Of a stretch of DNA of 64,000 nucleotides, positions 18,631 to 28,518 are shown piece after piece. A program made the translations under genes and the position numbers. Numbering within the stretch: the stretch's first letter is position 1; each line of letters opens with the position of its first letter. Under the pieces are notes generated by a model. The model worked only from the letters and a program-made list of their open reading frames with translations. It had not been told where the DNA came from and ran no database searches. The stretch is from positions 52,436,676 through 52,500,675 of the forward strand of contig OX377205.1 of assembly GCA_947396885.1 (NCBI GenBank), in the 5' to 3' direction. The stretch is from Heligmosomoides polygyrus polygyrus (taxonomy: Eukaryota; Nematoda; Chromadorea; Rhabditida; Heligmosomidae).

Positions 18631-18714
18631 TGTCATCCGCAGGATTCGAACCTGCGCCCTCCGAAGAGGACTGCGACCTGAACGCAGCGCCTTAGACCAC
18701 TCGGCCAGAATGAC
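18631..18714 (-). tRNA. tRNA-Leu (CAG)
   Basis: Consensus body; spacer ggcttcgc, leader ccctcactc; EG/LI. Confidence 0.92.
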
Positions 18715-18836
18715 ACACCACCTGCTGACTGCCCTCACTCTGCCGATCTCGCACTAGTGAGCTACATCGCAGCCAATGAGCACTCGGTCCGCAGCTCGTC
18801 GGAACTGCTCCAAGTTGGCTCCACAGCAAAACGTCT

Positions 18837-18920
18837 TGTCATCCGCAGGATACGAACCTGCGCCCTCCGAAGAGGACTGCGACCTGAACGCAGCGCCTTA
18901 GATCACTCGGCCAGAATGAC
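18837..18920 (-). tRNA. tRNA-Leu (CAG), U58 and A19
   Basis: A19 loses the 19-56 contact and a box A base; U58 also present; EA/PN. Probably impaired. Confidence 0.7.
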
Positions 18921-19042
18921 ACATCATCCGCTGACTGCCCTCCCTCTGCCGAACTCGCACTAGTGAGCTACATCGCAGCCAATGAGCACTCGGTCCGCAG
19001 CTCGTCGGATCTGCTCCAAGTTGGCTCCACAGCAATACGTCT

Positions 19043-19126
19043 TGTCATCCGCAGGATTCGAACCTGGGCCCTCCGAAGAGGACTGCGACCTGAACGCAGC
19101 GCCTTAGACCACTCGGCCAGAATGAC
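19043..19126 (-). tRNA. tRNA-Leu (CAG), terminator lost, C49
   Basis: Trailer AGACGTATTG lacks TTTT; C49·C65 at the T stem; DA/PN. Confidence 0.8.
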
Positions 19127-19248
19127 ACATCATCCGCTGACTGCCCTCCCTCTGCCGAACTCGCACTAGTGAGCTACATCGCAGCCAATGAGCACTCGGT
19201 CCGCAGCTCGTCGGAACTGCTCCAAGTTGGCTCCGCAGCAAAACGTCT

Positions 19249-19332
19249 TGTCATCCGCAGGATTCGAACCTGCGCCCTCCGAAGAGGACTGCGACCTGAA
19301 CGCAGGGCCTTAGACCACTCGGCCAGAATGAC
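19249..19332 (-). tRNA. tRNA-Leu (CAG), C26
   Basis: C26; EG/LI. Confidence 0.88.
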
Positions 19333-19454
19333 ACACCACCTGCTGACTGCCCTCCCTCTGCCGATCTCGCACTAGTGAGCTACATCGCAGCCAATGAGCA
19401 CTCGGTCCGCAGCTCGTCGGAACTGCTCCAAGTTGGCTCCACAGCAAAACGTCT

Positions 19455-19538
19455 TGTCATCCGCAGGATTCGAACCTGCGCCCTCCGAAGAGGACTGCGA
19501 CCTGAACGCAGCGCCTTAGACCACTCGGCCAGAATGAC
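19455..19538 (-). tRNA. tRNA-Leu (CAG)
   Basis: Consensus body; EA/PN. Confidence 0.92.
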
Positions 19539-19660
19539 ACATCATCCGCTGACTGCCCTCCCTCTGCCGAACTCGCACTAGTGAGCTACATCGCAGCCAA
19601 TGAGCACTCGGTCCGCAGCTCGTCGGAACTGCTCCAAGTTGGCTCCGCAGCAAAACGTCT

Positions 19661-19744
19661 TGTCATCCGCAGGACTCGAACCTGCGCCCTCCGAAGAGGA
19701 CTGCGACCTGAACGCAGCGCCTTAGACCACTCGGCCAGAATGAC
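19661..19744 (-). tRNA. tRNA-Leu (CAG), G59
   Basis: G59; EG/LI. Confidence 0.92.
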
Positions 19745-19866
19745 ACACCACCTGCTGACTGCCCTCCCTCTGCCGATCTCGCACTAGTGAGCTACATCGC
19801 AGCCAATGAGCACTCGGTCCGCAGCTCGTCGGAACTGCTCCAAGTTGGCTCCACAGCAAAACGTCT

Positions 19867-19950
19867 TGTCATCCGCAGGATACGAACCTGCGCCCTCCGA
19901 AGAGGACTGCGACCTGAACGCAGCGCCTTAGATCACTCGGCCAGAATGAC
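19867..19950 (-). tRNA. tRNA-Leu (CAG), U58 and A19
   Basis: A19 and U58, as at 18837-18920; EA/PN. Confidence 0.7.
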
Positions 19951-20072
19951 ACATCATCCGCTGACTGCCCTCCCTCTGCCGAACTCGCACTAGTGAGCTA
20001 CATCGCAGCCAATGAGCACTCGGTCCGCAGCTCGTCGGATCTGCTCCAAGTTGGCTTCGCAGCAAAACGTCT

Positions 20073-20156
20073 TGTCATCCGCAGGATTCGAACCTGCGCC
20101 CTCCGAAGAGGACTGCGACCTGAACGCAGCGCCTTAGACCCCTCGGCCAGAATGAC
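20073..20156 (-). tRNA. tRNA-Leu (CAG), G16
   Basis: G16 in the D loop; spacer ggcttcgc; DG/MI. Confidence 0.9.
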
Positions 20157-20278
20157 ACATCATCCGATGACTGCCCTCCCTCTGCCGATCTCGCACTAGT
20201 GAGCTACATCGCAGCCAATGAGCACTCGGTCCGCAGCTCGTCGGATCTGCTCCAAGTTGGCTCCACAGCAAAACGTCT

Positions 20279-20362
20279 TGTCATCCGCAGGATTCAAACC
20301 TGCGCCCTCCGAAGAGGACTGCGACCTGAACGCAGCGCCTTAGACCACTCGGCCAGAATGAC
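20279..20362 (-). tRNA. tRNA-Leu (CAG), U56
   Basis: U56 replaces invariant C56 of the T loop and box B; DA/MN. Confidence 0.75.
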
Positions 20363-20484
20363 ACATCATCCGATGACTGCCCTCCCTCTGCCGAACTCGC
20401 ACTAGTGAGCTACATCGCAGCCAATGAGCACTCGGTCCGCAGCTCGTCGGAACTGCTCCAAGTTGGCTTCGCAGCAAAACGTCT

Positions 20485-20568
20485 TGTCATCCGCAGGATT
20501 CGAACCTGCGCCCTCCGAAGAGGACTGCGACCTGAACGCAGCGCCTTAGACCACTCGGCCAGAATGAC
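20485..20568 (-). tRNA. tRNA-Leu (CAG)
   Basis: Consensus body; spacer ggcttcgc; EG/LI. Confidence 0.92.
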
Positions 20569-20690
20569 ACACCACCTGCTGACTGCCCTCCCTCTGCCGA
20601 TCTCGCACTAGTGAGCTACATCGCAGCCAATGAGCACTCGGTCCGCAGCTCGTCGGAACTGCTCCAAGTTGGCTCCGCAGCAAAACGTCT

Positions 20691-20774
20691 TGTCATCCGC
20701 AGGATTCGAACCTGCGCCCTCCGAAGAGGACTGCGACCTGAACGCAGCGCCTTAGACCACTCGGCCAGAATGAC
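20691..20774 (-). tRNA. tRNA-Leu (CAG)
   Basis: Consensus body; EG/PN. Confidence 0.92.
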
Positions 20775-20896
20775 ACATCATCCGCTGACTGCCCTCCCTC
20801 TGCCGAACTCGCACTAGTGAGCTACATCGCAGCCAATGAGCACTCGGTCCGCAGCTCGTCGGATCTGCTCGAAGTTGGCTACACAGCAAAACGTCT

Positions 20897-20980
20897 TGTC
20901 ATCCGCAGGATTCGAACCTGCGCCCTCCGAAGAGGACTGCGACCTGAACGCAGCGCCTTGGACCACTCGGCCAGAATGAC
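20897..20980 (-). tRNA. tRNA-Leu (CAG), C20b
   Basis: D-loop U to C; spacer gctcgaagttggctac; DA/LI. Confidence 0.9.
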
Positions 20981-21102
20981 ACACCACCTGCTGACTGCCC
21001 TCCCTCTGCCGATCTCGCACTAGTGAGCTACATCGCAGCCAATGAGCACTCGGTCCGCAGCTCGTCGGAACTGCTCCAAGTTGGCTCCGCAGCAAAACGT
21101 CT

Positions 21103-21186
21103 TGTCATCCGCAGGATTCGAACCTGCGCCCTCCGAAGAGGACTGCGACCTGAACGCAGCGCCTTAGACCACTCGGCCAGAATGAC
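21103..21186 (-). tRNA. tRNA-Leu (CAG)
   Basis: Consensus body; EG/PN. Confidence 0.92.
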
Positions 21187-21308
21187 ACATCATCCGCTGA
21201 CTGCCCTCCCTCTGCCGAACTCGCACTAGTGAGCTACATCGCAGCCAATGAGCACTCGGTCCGCAGCTCGTCGGATCTGCTCGAAGTTGGCTACACAGCA
21301 AAACGTCT

Positions 21309-21392
21309 TGTCATCCGCAGGATTCGAACCTGCGCCCTCCGAAGAGGACTGCGACCTGAACGCAGCGCCTTGGACCACTCGGCCAGAATGAC
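21309..21392 (-). tRNA. tRNA-Leu (CAG), C20b
   Basis: Duplicate of 20897-20980; DA/LI. Confidence 0.9.
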
Positions 21393-21514
21393 ACACCACC
21401 TGCTGACTGCCCTCCCTCTGCCGATCTCGCACTAGTGAGCTACATCGCAGCCAATGAGCACTCGGTCCGCAGCTCGTCGGAACTGCTCCAAGTTGGCTCC
21501 GCAGCAAAACGTCT

Positions 21515-21598
21515 TGTCATCCGCAGGACTCGAACCTGCGCCCTCCGAAGAGGACTGCGACCTGAACGCAGCGCCTTAGACCACTCGGCCAGAATGAC
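21515..21598 (-). tRNA. tRNA-Leu (CAG), G59
   Basis: G59; EG/MN. Confidence 0.92.
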
Positions 21599-21720
21599 AC
21601 ATCATCCGATGACTGCCCTCCCTCTGCCGAACTCGCACTAGTGAGCTACATCGCAGCCAATGAGCACTCGGTCCGCAGCTCGTCGGAACTGCTCCAAGTT
21701 GGCTCCACAGCAAAACGTCT

Positions 21721-21804
21721 TGTCATCCGCAGGATACGAACCTGCGCCCTCCGAAGAGGACTGCGACCTGAACGCAGCGCCTTAGATCACTCGGCCAGAA
21801 TGAC
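21721..21804 (-). tRNA. tRNA-Leu (CAG), U58 and A19
   Basis: A19 and U58; EA/PN. Third copy of this form. Confidence 0.7.
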
Positions 21805-21926
21805 ACATCATCCGCTGACTGCCCTCCCTCTGCCGAACTCGCACTAGTGAGCTACATCGCAGCCAATGAGCACTCGGTCCGCAGCTCGTCGGATCTGCTC
21901 CAAGTTGGCTTCGCAGCAAAACGTCT

Positions 21927-22010
21927 TGTCATCCGCAGGATTCGAACCTGCGCCCTCCGAAGAGGACTGCGACCTGAACGCAGCGCCTTAGACCCCTCGG
22001 CCAGAATGAC
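21927..22010 (-). tRNA. tRNA-Leu (CAG), G16
   Basis: G16; DG/MI. Unit 1 of the 12-unit repeat. Confidence 0.9.
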
Positions 22011-22132
22011 ACATCATCCGATGACTGCCCTCCCTCTGCCGATCTCGCACTAGTGAGCTACATCGCAGCCAATGAGCACTCGGTCCGCAGCTCGTCGGAT
22101 CTGCTCCAAGTTGGCTCCACAGCAAAACGTCT

Positions 22133-22216
22133 TGTCATCCGCAGGATTCAAACCTGCGCCCTCCGAAGAGGACTGCGACCTGAACGCAGCGCCTTAGACC
22201 ACTCGGCCAGAATGAC
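22133..22216 (-). tRNA. tRNA-Leu (CAG), U56
   Basis: U56; DA/PN. Confidence 0.75.
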
Positions 22217-22338
22217 ACATCATCCGCTGACTGCCCTCCCTCTGCCGAACTCGCACTAGTGAGCTACATCGCAGCCAATGAGCACTCGGTCCGCAGCTCG
22301 TCGGATCTGCTCGAAGTTGGCTACACAGCAAAACGTCT

Positions 22339-22422
22339 TGTCATCCGCAGGATTCGAACCTGCGCCCTCCGAAGAGGACTGCGACCTGAACGCAGCGTCT
22401 TAGACCACTCGGCCAGAATGAC
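22339..22422 (-). tRNA. tRNA-Leu (CAG), A24
   Basis: A24 gives C11·A24 in the D stem; spacer gctcgaagttggctac; DA/PI. Confidence 0.82.
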
Positions 22423-22544
22423 ACATCATCCGCTGACTGCCCTCCCTCTGCCGATCTCGCACTAGTGAGCTACATCGCAGCCAATGAGCACTCGGTCCGC
22501 AGCTCGTCGTATCTGCTCCAAGTTGGCTCCACAGCAAAACGTCT

Positions 22545-22628
22545 TGTCATCCGCAGGATTTGAACCTGCGCCCTCCGAAGAGGACTGCGACCTGAATGCG
22601 GCGCCTTAGACCACTCGGCCAGAATGAC
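22545..22628 (-). tRNA. tRNA-Leu (CAG), A57, C28, A31
   Basis: A57 is a normal purine at that site; C28·A42 and A31·C39 weaken the anticodon stem; YA/PN. Confidence 0.78.
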
Positions 22629-22750
22629 ACATCATCCGCTGACTGCCCTCCCTCTGCCGAACTCGCACTAGTGAGCTACAACGCAGCCAATGAGCACTCG
22701 GTCCGCAGCTCGTCGTATCTGCTCCAAGTTGGCTCCACAGCAAAACGTCT

Positions 22751-22834
22751 TGTCATCCGCAGGATTTGAACCTGCGCCCTCCGAAGAGGACTGCGACCTG
22801 AATGCGGCGCCTTAGACCACTCGGCCAGAATGAC
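22751..22834 (-). tRNA. tRNA-Leu (CAG), A57, C28, A31
   Basis: Same body as 22545-22628; spacer ctacaacgc; YA/PN. Confidence 0.78.
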
Positions 22835-22956
22835 ACATCATCCGCTGACTGCCCTCCCTCTGCCGAACTCGCACTAGTGAGCTACATCGCAGCCAATGAG
22901 CACTCGGTCCGCAGCTCGTCGTATCTGCTCCAAGTTGGCTCCACAGCAAAACGTCT

Positions 22957-23040
22957 TGTCATCCGCAGGATTTGAACCTGCGCCCTCCGAAGAGGACTGC
23001 GACCTGAATGCGGCGCCTTAGACCACTCGGCCAGAATGAC
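22957..23040 (-). tRNA. tRNA-Leu (CAG), A57, C28, A31
   Basis: Third consecutive copy of this body; YA/PN. Confidence 0.78.
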
Positions 23041-23162
23041 ACATCATCCGCTGACTGCCCTCCCTCTGCCGAACTCGCACTAGTGAGCTACATCGCAGCC
23101 AATGAGCACTCGGTCCGCAGCTCGTCGTATCTGCTCCAAGTTGGCTCCGCAGCAAAACGTCT

Positions 23163-23246
23163 TGTCATCCGCAGGATTCGAACCTGCGCCCTCCGAAGAG
23201 GACTGCGACCTGAACGCAGCGTCTTAGACCACTCGGCCAGAATGAC
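23163..23246 (-). tRNA. tRNA-Leu (CAG), A24
   Basis: C11·A24; YG/MN. Confidence 0.82.
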
Positions 23247-23368
23247 ACATCATCCGATGACTGCCCTCCCTCTGCCGAACTCGCACTAGTGAGCTACATC
23301 GCAGCCAATGAGCACTCGGTCCGCAGCTCGTCGGAACTGCTCCAAGTTGGCTCCGCAGCAAAACGTCT

Positions 23369-23452
23369 TGTCATCCGCAGGATACGAACCTGCGCCCTCC
23401 GAAGAGGACTGCGACCTGAACGCAGCGCCTTAGACCACTCGGCCAGAATGAC
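23369..23452 (-). tRNA. tRNA-Leu (CAG), U58 variant
   Basis: U58; EG/PN. Confidence 0.75.
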
Positions 23453-23574
23453 ACATCATCCGCTGACTGCCCTCCCTCTGCCGAACTCGCACTAGTGAGC
23501 TACATCGCAGCCAATGAGCACTCGGTCCGCAGCTCGTCGGAACTGCTCCAAGTTGGCTCCGCAGCAAAACGTCT

Positions 23575-23658
23575 TGTCATCCGCAGGATTCGAACCTGCG
23601 CCCTCCGAAGAGGACTGCGACCTGAACGCAGCGCCTTAGACCACTCGGCCAGATTGAC
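23575..23658 (-). tRNA. tRNA-Leu (CAG), A5
   Basis: A5·A68 acceptor mismatch; EG/MN. Confidence 0.82.
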
Positions 23659-23780
23659 ACATCATCCGATGACTGCCCTCCCTCTGCCGAACTCGCACTA
23701 GTGAGCTACAACGCAGCCAATGAGCACTCGGTCCGCAGCTCGTCGGAACTGCTCCAAGTTGGCTCCGCAGCAAAACGTCT

Positions 23781-23864
23781 TGTCATCCGCAGGATTCGAA
23801 CCTGCGCCCTCCGAAGAGGACGGCGACCTGAACGCAGCGCCTTAGACCACTCGGCCAGAATGAC
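23781..23864 (-). tRNA. tRNA-Leu (CAG), C42
   Basis: U28·C42 anticodon-stem mismatch; spacer ctacaacgc; EG/LI. Confidence 0.82.
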
Positions 23865-23986
23865 ACACCACCTGCTGACTGCCCTCCCTCTGCCGATCTC
23901 GCACTAGTGAGCTACATCGCAGCCAATGAGCACTCGGTCCGCAGCTCGTCGGATCTGCTCCAAGTTGGCTCCACAGCAAAACGTCT

Positions 23987-24070
23987 TGTCATCCGCAGGA
24001 TTCGAACCTGCGCCCTCCGAAGAGGACTGCGACCTGAACGCAGCGCCTTAGACCACTCGGCCAGAATGAC
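23987..24070 (-). tRNA. tRNA-Leu (CAG)
   Basis: Consensus body; DA/MN. Confidence 0.92.
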
Positions 24071-24192
24071 ACATCATCCGATGACTGCCCTCCCTCTGCC
24101 GAACTCGCACTAGTGAGCTACATCGCAGCCAATGAGCACTCGGTCCGCAGCTCGTCGGAACTGCTCCAAGTTGGCTCCGCAGCAAAACGTCT

Positions 24193-24276
24193 TGTCATCC
24201 GCAGGATTCGAACCTGCGCCCTCCGAAGTGGACTGCGACCTGAACGCAGCGCCTTAGACCACTCGGCCAGAATGAC
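24193..24276 (-). tRNA. tRNA-Leu (CAG), variable-arm A·A
   Basis: U to A in the variable arm gives an A·A mismatch; EG/PN. Confidence 0.85.
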
Positions 24277-24398
24277 ACATCATCCGCTGACTGCCCTCCC
24301 TCTGCCGAACTCGCACTAGTGAGCTACATCGCAGCCAATGAGCACTCGGTCCGCAGCTCGTCGGATCTGCTCCAAGTTGGCTTCGCAGCAAAACGTCT

Positions 24399-24482
24399 TG
24401 TCATCCGCAGGATTCGAACCTGCGCCCTCCGAAGAGGACTGCGACCTGAACGCAGCGCCTTAGACCCCTCGGCCAGAATGAC
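24399..24482 (-). tRNA. tRNA-Leu (CAG), G16
   Basis: Duplicate of 21927-22010; DG/MI. Confidence 0.9.
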
Positions 24483-24604
24483 ACATCATCCGATGACTGC
24501 CCTCCCTCTGCCGATCTCGCACTAGTGAGCTACATCGCAGCCAATGAGCACTCGGTCCGCAGCTCGTCGGATCTGCTCCAAGTTGGCTCCACAGCAAAAC
24601 GTCT

Positions 24605-24688
24605 TGTCATCCGCAGGATTCAAACCTGCGCCCTCCGAAGAGGACTGCGACCTGAACGCAGCGCCTTAGACCACTCGGCCAGAATGAC
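24605..24688 (-). tRNA. tRNA-Leu (CAG), U56
   Basis: Duplicate of 22133-22216; DA/PN. Confidence 0.75.
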
Positions 24689-24810
24689 ACATCATCCGCT
24701 GACTGCCCTCCCTCTGCCGAACTCGCACTAGTGAGCTACATCGCAGCCAATGAGCACTCGGTCCGCAGCTCGTCGGATCTGCTCGAAGTTGGCTACACAG
24801 CAAAACGTCT

Positions 24811-24894
24811 TGTCATCCGCAGGATTCGAACCTGCGCCCTCCGAAGAGGACTGCGACCTGAACGCAGCGTCTTAGACCACTCGGCCAGAATGAC
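24811..24894 (-). tRNA. tRNA-Leu (CAG), A24
   Basis: Duplicate of 22339-22422; DA/PI. Confidence 0.82.
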
Positions 24895-25016
24895 ACATCA
24901 TCCGCTGACTGCCCTCCCTCTGCCGATCTCGCACTAGTGAGCTACATCGCAGCCAATGAGCACTCGGTCCGCAGCTCGTCGTATCTGCTCCAAGTTGGCT
25001 CCACAGCAAAACGTCT

Positions 25017-25100
25017 TGTCATCCGCAGGATTTGAACCTGCGCCCTCCGAAGAGGACTGCGACCTGAATGCGGCGCCTTAGACCACTCGGCCAGAATGAC
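25017..25100 (-). tRNA. tRNA-Leu (CAG), A57, C28, A31
   Basis: Duplicate of 22545-22628; YA/PN. Confidence 0.78.
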
Positions 25101-25222
25101 ACATCATCCGCTGACTGCCCTCCCTCTGCCGAACTCGCACTAGTGAGCTACAACGCAGCCAATGAGCACTCGGTCCGCAGCTCGTCGTATCTGCTCCAAG
25201 TTGGCTCCACAGCAAAACGTCT

Positions 25223-25306
25223 TGTCATCCGCAGGATTTGAACCTGCGCCCTCCGAAGAGGACTGCGACCTGAATGCGGCGCCTTAGACCACTCGGCCAG
25301 AATGAC
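25223..25306 (-). tRNA. tRNA-Leu (CAG), A57, C28, A31
   Basis: Duplicate of 22751-22834, including ctacaacgc; YA/PN. Confidence 0.78.
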
Positions 25307-25428
25307 ACATCATCCGCTGACTGCCCTCCCTCTGCCGAACTCGCACTAGTGAGCTACATCGCAGCCAATGAGCACTCGGTCCGCAGCTCGTCGTATCTGC
25401 TCCAAGTTGGCTCCACAGCAAAACGTCT

Positions 25429-25512
25429 TGTCATCCGCAGGATTTGAACCTGCGCCCTCCGAAGAGGACTGCGACCTGAATGCGGCGCCTTAGACCACTC
25501 GGCCAGAATGAC
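25429..25512 (-). tRNA. tRNA-Leu (CAG), A57, C28, A31
   Basis: Duplicate of 22957-23040; YA/PN. Confidence 0.78.
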
Positions 25513-25634
25513 ACATCATCCGCTGACTGCCCTCCCTCTGCCGAACTCGCACTAGTGAGCTACATCGCAGCCAATGAGCACTCGGTCCGCAGCTCGTCGT
25601 ATCTGCTCCAAGTTGGCTCCGCAGCAAAACGTCT

Positions 25635-25718
25635 TGTCATCCGCAGGATTCGAACCTGCGCCCTCCGAAGAGGACTGCGACCTGAACGCAGCGTCTTAGA
25701 CCACTCGGCCAGAATGAC
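25635..25718 (-). tRNA. tRNA-Leu (CAG), A24
   Basis: Duplicate of 23163-23246; YG/MN. Confidence 0.82.
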
Positions 25719-25840
25719 ACATCATCCGATGACTGCCCTCCCTCTGCCGAACTCGCACTAGTGAGCTACATCGCAGCCAATGAGCACTCGGTCCGCAGCT
25801 CGTCGGAACTGCTCCAAGTTGGCTCCGCAGCAAAACGTCT

Positions 25841-25924
25841 TGTCATCCGCAGGATACGAACCTGCGCCCTCCGAAGAGGACTGCGACCTGAACGCAGCGC
25901 CTTAGACCACTCGGCCAGAATGAC
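25841..25924 (-). tRNA. tRNA-Leu (CAG), U58 variant
   Basis: U58; EG/PN. First unit of the five-unit repeat. Confidence 0.75.
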
Positions 25925-26046
25925 ACATCATCCGCTGACTGCCCTCCCTCTGCCGAACTCGCACTAGTGAGCTACATCGCAGCCAATGAGCACTCGGTCC
26001 GCAGCTCGTCGGAACTGCTCCAAGTTGGCTCCGCAGCAAAACGTCT

Positions 26047-26130
26047 TGTCATCCGCAGGATTCGAACCTGCGCCCTCCGAAGAGGACTGCGACCTGAACG
26101 CAGCGCCTTAGACCACTCGGCCAGATTGAC
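26047..26130 (-). tRNA. tRNA-Leu (CAG), A5
   Basis: A5·A68; EG/MN. Confidence 0.82.
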
Positions 26131-26252
26131 ACATCATCCGATGACTGCCCTCCCTCTGCCGAACTCGCACTAGTGAGCTACAACGCAGCCAATGAGCACT
26201 CGGTCCGCAGCTCGTCGGAACTGCTCCAAGTTGGCTCCGCAGCAAAACGTCT

Positions 26253-26336
26253 TGTCATCCGCAGGATTCGAACCTGCGCCCTCCGAAGAGGACGGCGACC
26301 TGAACGCAGCGCCTTAGACCACTCGGCCAGAATGAC
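26253..26336 (-). tRNA. tRNA-Leu (CAG), C42
   Basis: U28·C42; EG/LI. Confidence 0.82.
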
Positions 26337-26458
26337 ACACCACCTGCTGACTGCCCTCCCTCTGCCGATCTCGCACTAGTGAGCTACATCGCAGCCAATG
26401 AGCACTCGGTCCGCAGCTCGTCGGATCTGCTCCAAGTTGGCTCCACAGCAAAACGTCT

Positions 26459-26542
26459 TGTCATCCGCAGGATTCGAACCTGCGCCCTCCGAAGAGGACT
26501 GCGACCTGAACGCAGCGCCTTAGACCACTCGGCCAGAATGAC
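26459..26542 (-). tRNA. tRNA-Leu (CAG)
   Basis: Consensus body; DA/MN. Confidence 0.92.
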
Positions 26543-26664
26543 ACATCATCCGATGACTGCCCTCCCTCTGCCGAACTCGCACTAGTGAGCTACATCGCAG
26601 CCAATGAGCACTCGGTCCGCAGCTCGTCGGAACTGCTCCAAGTTGGCTCCGCAGCAAAACGTCT

Positions 26665-26748
26665 TGTCATCCGCAGGATTCGAACCTGCGCCCTCCGAAG
26701 TGGACTGCGACCTGAACGCAGCGCCTTAGACCACTCGGCCAGAATGAC
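26665..26748 (-). tRNA. tRNA-Leu (CAG), variable-arm A·A
   Basis: Variable-arm A·A; EG/PN. Confidence 0.85.
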
Positions 26749-26870
26749 ACATCATCCGCTGACTGCCCTCCCTCTGCCGAACTCGCACTAGTGAGCTACA
26801 TCGCAGCCAATGAGCACTCGGTCCGCAGCTCGTCGGAACTGCTCCAAGTTGGCTCCGCAGCAAAACGTCT

Positions 26871-26954
26871 TGTCATCCGCAGGATACGAACCTGCGCCCT
26901 CCGAAGAGGACTGCGACCTGAACGCAGCGCCTTAGACCACTCGGCCAGAATGAC
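26871..26954 (-). tRNA. tRNA-Leu (CAG), U58 variant
   Basis: U58; EG/PN. Confidence 0.75.
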
Positions 26955-27076
26955 ACATCATCCGCTGACTGCCCTCCCTCTGCCGAACTCGCACTAGTGA
27001 GCTACATCGCAGCCAATGAGCACTCGGTCCGCAGCTCGTCGGAACTGCTCCAAGTTGGCTCCGCAGCAAAACGTCT

Positions 27077-27160
27077 TGTCATCCGCAGGATTCGAACCTG
27101 CGCCCTCCGAAGAGGACTGCGACCTGAACGCAGCGCCTTAGACCACTCGGCCAGATTGAC
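27077..27160 (-). tRNA. tRNA-Leu (CAG), A5
   Basis: A5·A68; EG/MN. Confidence 0.82.
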
Positions 27161-27282
27161 ACATCATCCGATGACTGCCCTCCCTCTGCCGAACTCGCAC
27201 TAGTGAGCTACAACGCAGCCAATGAGCACTCGGTCCGCAGCTCGTCGGAACTGCTCCAAGTTGGCTCCGCAGCAAAACGTCT

Positions 27283-27366
27283 TGTCATCCGCAGGATTCG
27301 AACCTGCGCCCTCCGAAGAGGACGGCGACCTGAACGCAGCGCCTTAGACCACTCGGCCAGAATGAC
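27283..27366 (-). tRNA. tRNA-Leu (CAG), C42
   Basis: U28·C42; EG/LI. Confidence 0.82.
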
Positions 27367-27488
27367 ACACCACCTGCTGACTGCCCTCCCTCTGCCGATC
27401 TCGCACTAGTGAGCTACATCGCAGCCAATGAGCACTCGGTCCGCAGCTCGTCGGATCTGCTCCAAGTTGGCTCCACAGCAAAACGTCT

Positions 27489-27572
27489 TGTCATCCGCAG
27501 GATTCGAACCTGCGCCCTCCGAAGAGGACTGCGACCTGAACGCAGCGCCTTAGACCACTCGGCCAGAATGAC
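27489..27572 (-). tRNA. tRNA-Leu (CAG)
   Basis: Consensus body; DA/MN. Confidence 0.92.
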
Positions 27573-27694
27573 ACATCATCCGATGACTGCCCTCCCTCTG
27601 CCGAACTCGCACTAGTGAGCTACATCGCAGCCAATGAGCACTCGGTCCGCAGCTCGTCGGAACTGCTCCAAGTTGGCTCCGCAGCAAAACGTCT

Positions 27695-27778
27695 TGTCAT
27701 CCGCAGGATTCGAACCTGCGCCCTCCGAAGTGGACTGCGACCTGAACGCAGCGCCTTAGACCACTCGGCCAGAATGAC
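27695..27778 (-). tRNA. tRNA-Leu (CAG), variable-arm A·A
   Basis: Variable-arm A·A; EG/PN. Confidence 0.85.
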
Positions 27779-27900
27779 ACATCATCCGCTGACTGCCCTC
27801 CCTCTGCCGAACTCGCACTAGTGAGCTACATCGCAGCCAATGAGCACTCGGTCCGCAGCTCGTCGGAACTGCTCCAAGTTGGCTCCGCAGCAAAACGTCT

Positions 27901-27984
27901 TGTCATCCGCAGGATACGAACCTGCGCCCTCCGAAGAGGACTGCGACCTGAACGCAGCGCCTTAGACCACTCGGCCAGAATGAC
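27901..27984 (-). tRNA. tRNA-Leu (CAG), U58 variant
   Basis: U58; EG/PN. Confidence 0.75.
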
Positions 27985-28106
27985 ACATCATCCGCTGACT
28001 GCCCTCCCTCTGCCGAACTCGCACTAGTGAGCTACATCGCAGCCAATGAGCACTCGGTCCGCAGCTCGTCGGAACTGCTCCAAGTTGGCTCCGCAGCAAA
28101 ACGTCT

Positions 28107-28190
28107 TGTCATCCGCAGGATTCGAACCTGCGCCCTCCGAAGAGGACTGCGACCTGAACGCAGCGCCTTAGACCACTCGGCCAGAATGAC
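28107..28190 (-). tRNA. tRNA-Leu (CAG)
   Basis: Consensus body; EG/LI. Confidence 0.92.
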
Positions 28191-28312
28191 ACACCACCTG
28201 CTGACTGCCCTCCCTCTGCCGATCTCGCACTAGTGAGCTACATCGCAGCCAATGAGCACTCGGTCCGCAGCTCGTCGGAACTGCTCCACGTTGGCTCCGC
28301 AGCAAAACGTCT

Positions 28313-28396
28313 TGTCATCCGCAGGATTCGAACCTGCGCCCTCCGAAGAGGACTGCGACCTGAACGCAGCGCCTTAGACCACTCGGCCAGAATGAC
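28313..28396 (-). tRNA. tRNA-Leu (CAG)
   Basis: Consensus body; spacer ctccacgtt; EG/MN. Confidence 0.92.
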
Positions 28397-28518
28397 ACAT
28401 CATCCGATGACTGCCCTCCCTCTGCCGAACTCGCACTAGTGAGCTACATCGCAGCCAATGAGCACTCGGTCCGCAGCTCGTCGGAACTGCTCCAAGTTGG
28501 CTCCGCAGCAAAACGTCT

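Larger units (their letters stand above)
20611..21434 (-). repeat. 412-bp dimer, two tandem copies
   Basis: Consensus EG/PN unit followed by a DA/LI unit with gctcgaagttggctac in the spacer and C20b in the gene; the pair at 20611-21022 is repeated at 21023-21434. Confidence 0.9.
21847..26790 (-). repeat. 12-unit (2472-bp) higher-order repeat, two tandem copies
   Basis: Twelve distinguishable units at 21847-24318 recur in the same order at 24319-26790: G16, U56, A24, three A57/C28/A31 units (the middle one with ctacaacgc), A24 with Y/G head, U58, A5, C42, consensus D, variable-arm A. I saw no difference between the two copies in the marker bases. Confidence 0.92.
25761..27820 (-). repeat. five-unit (1030-bp) higher-order repeat, tandem
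   Basis: The last five units of the 12-unit repeat (U58, A5, C42, consensus D, variable-arm A) are repeated once more at 26791-27820, and a fourth start (U58) follows at 27821. Confidence 0.92.
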
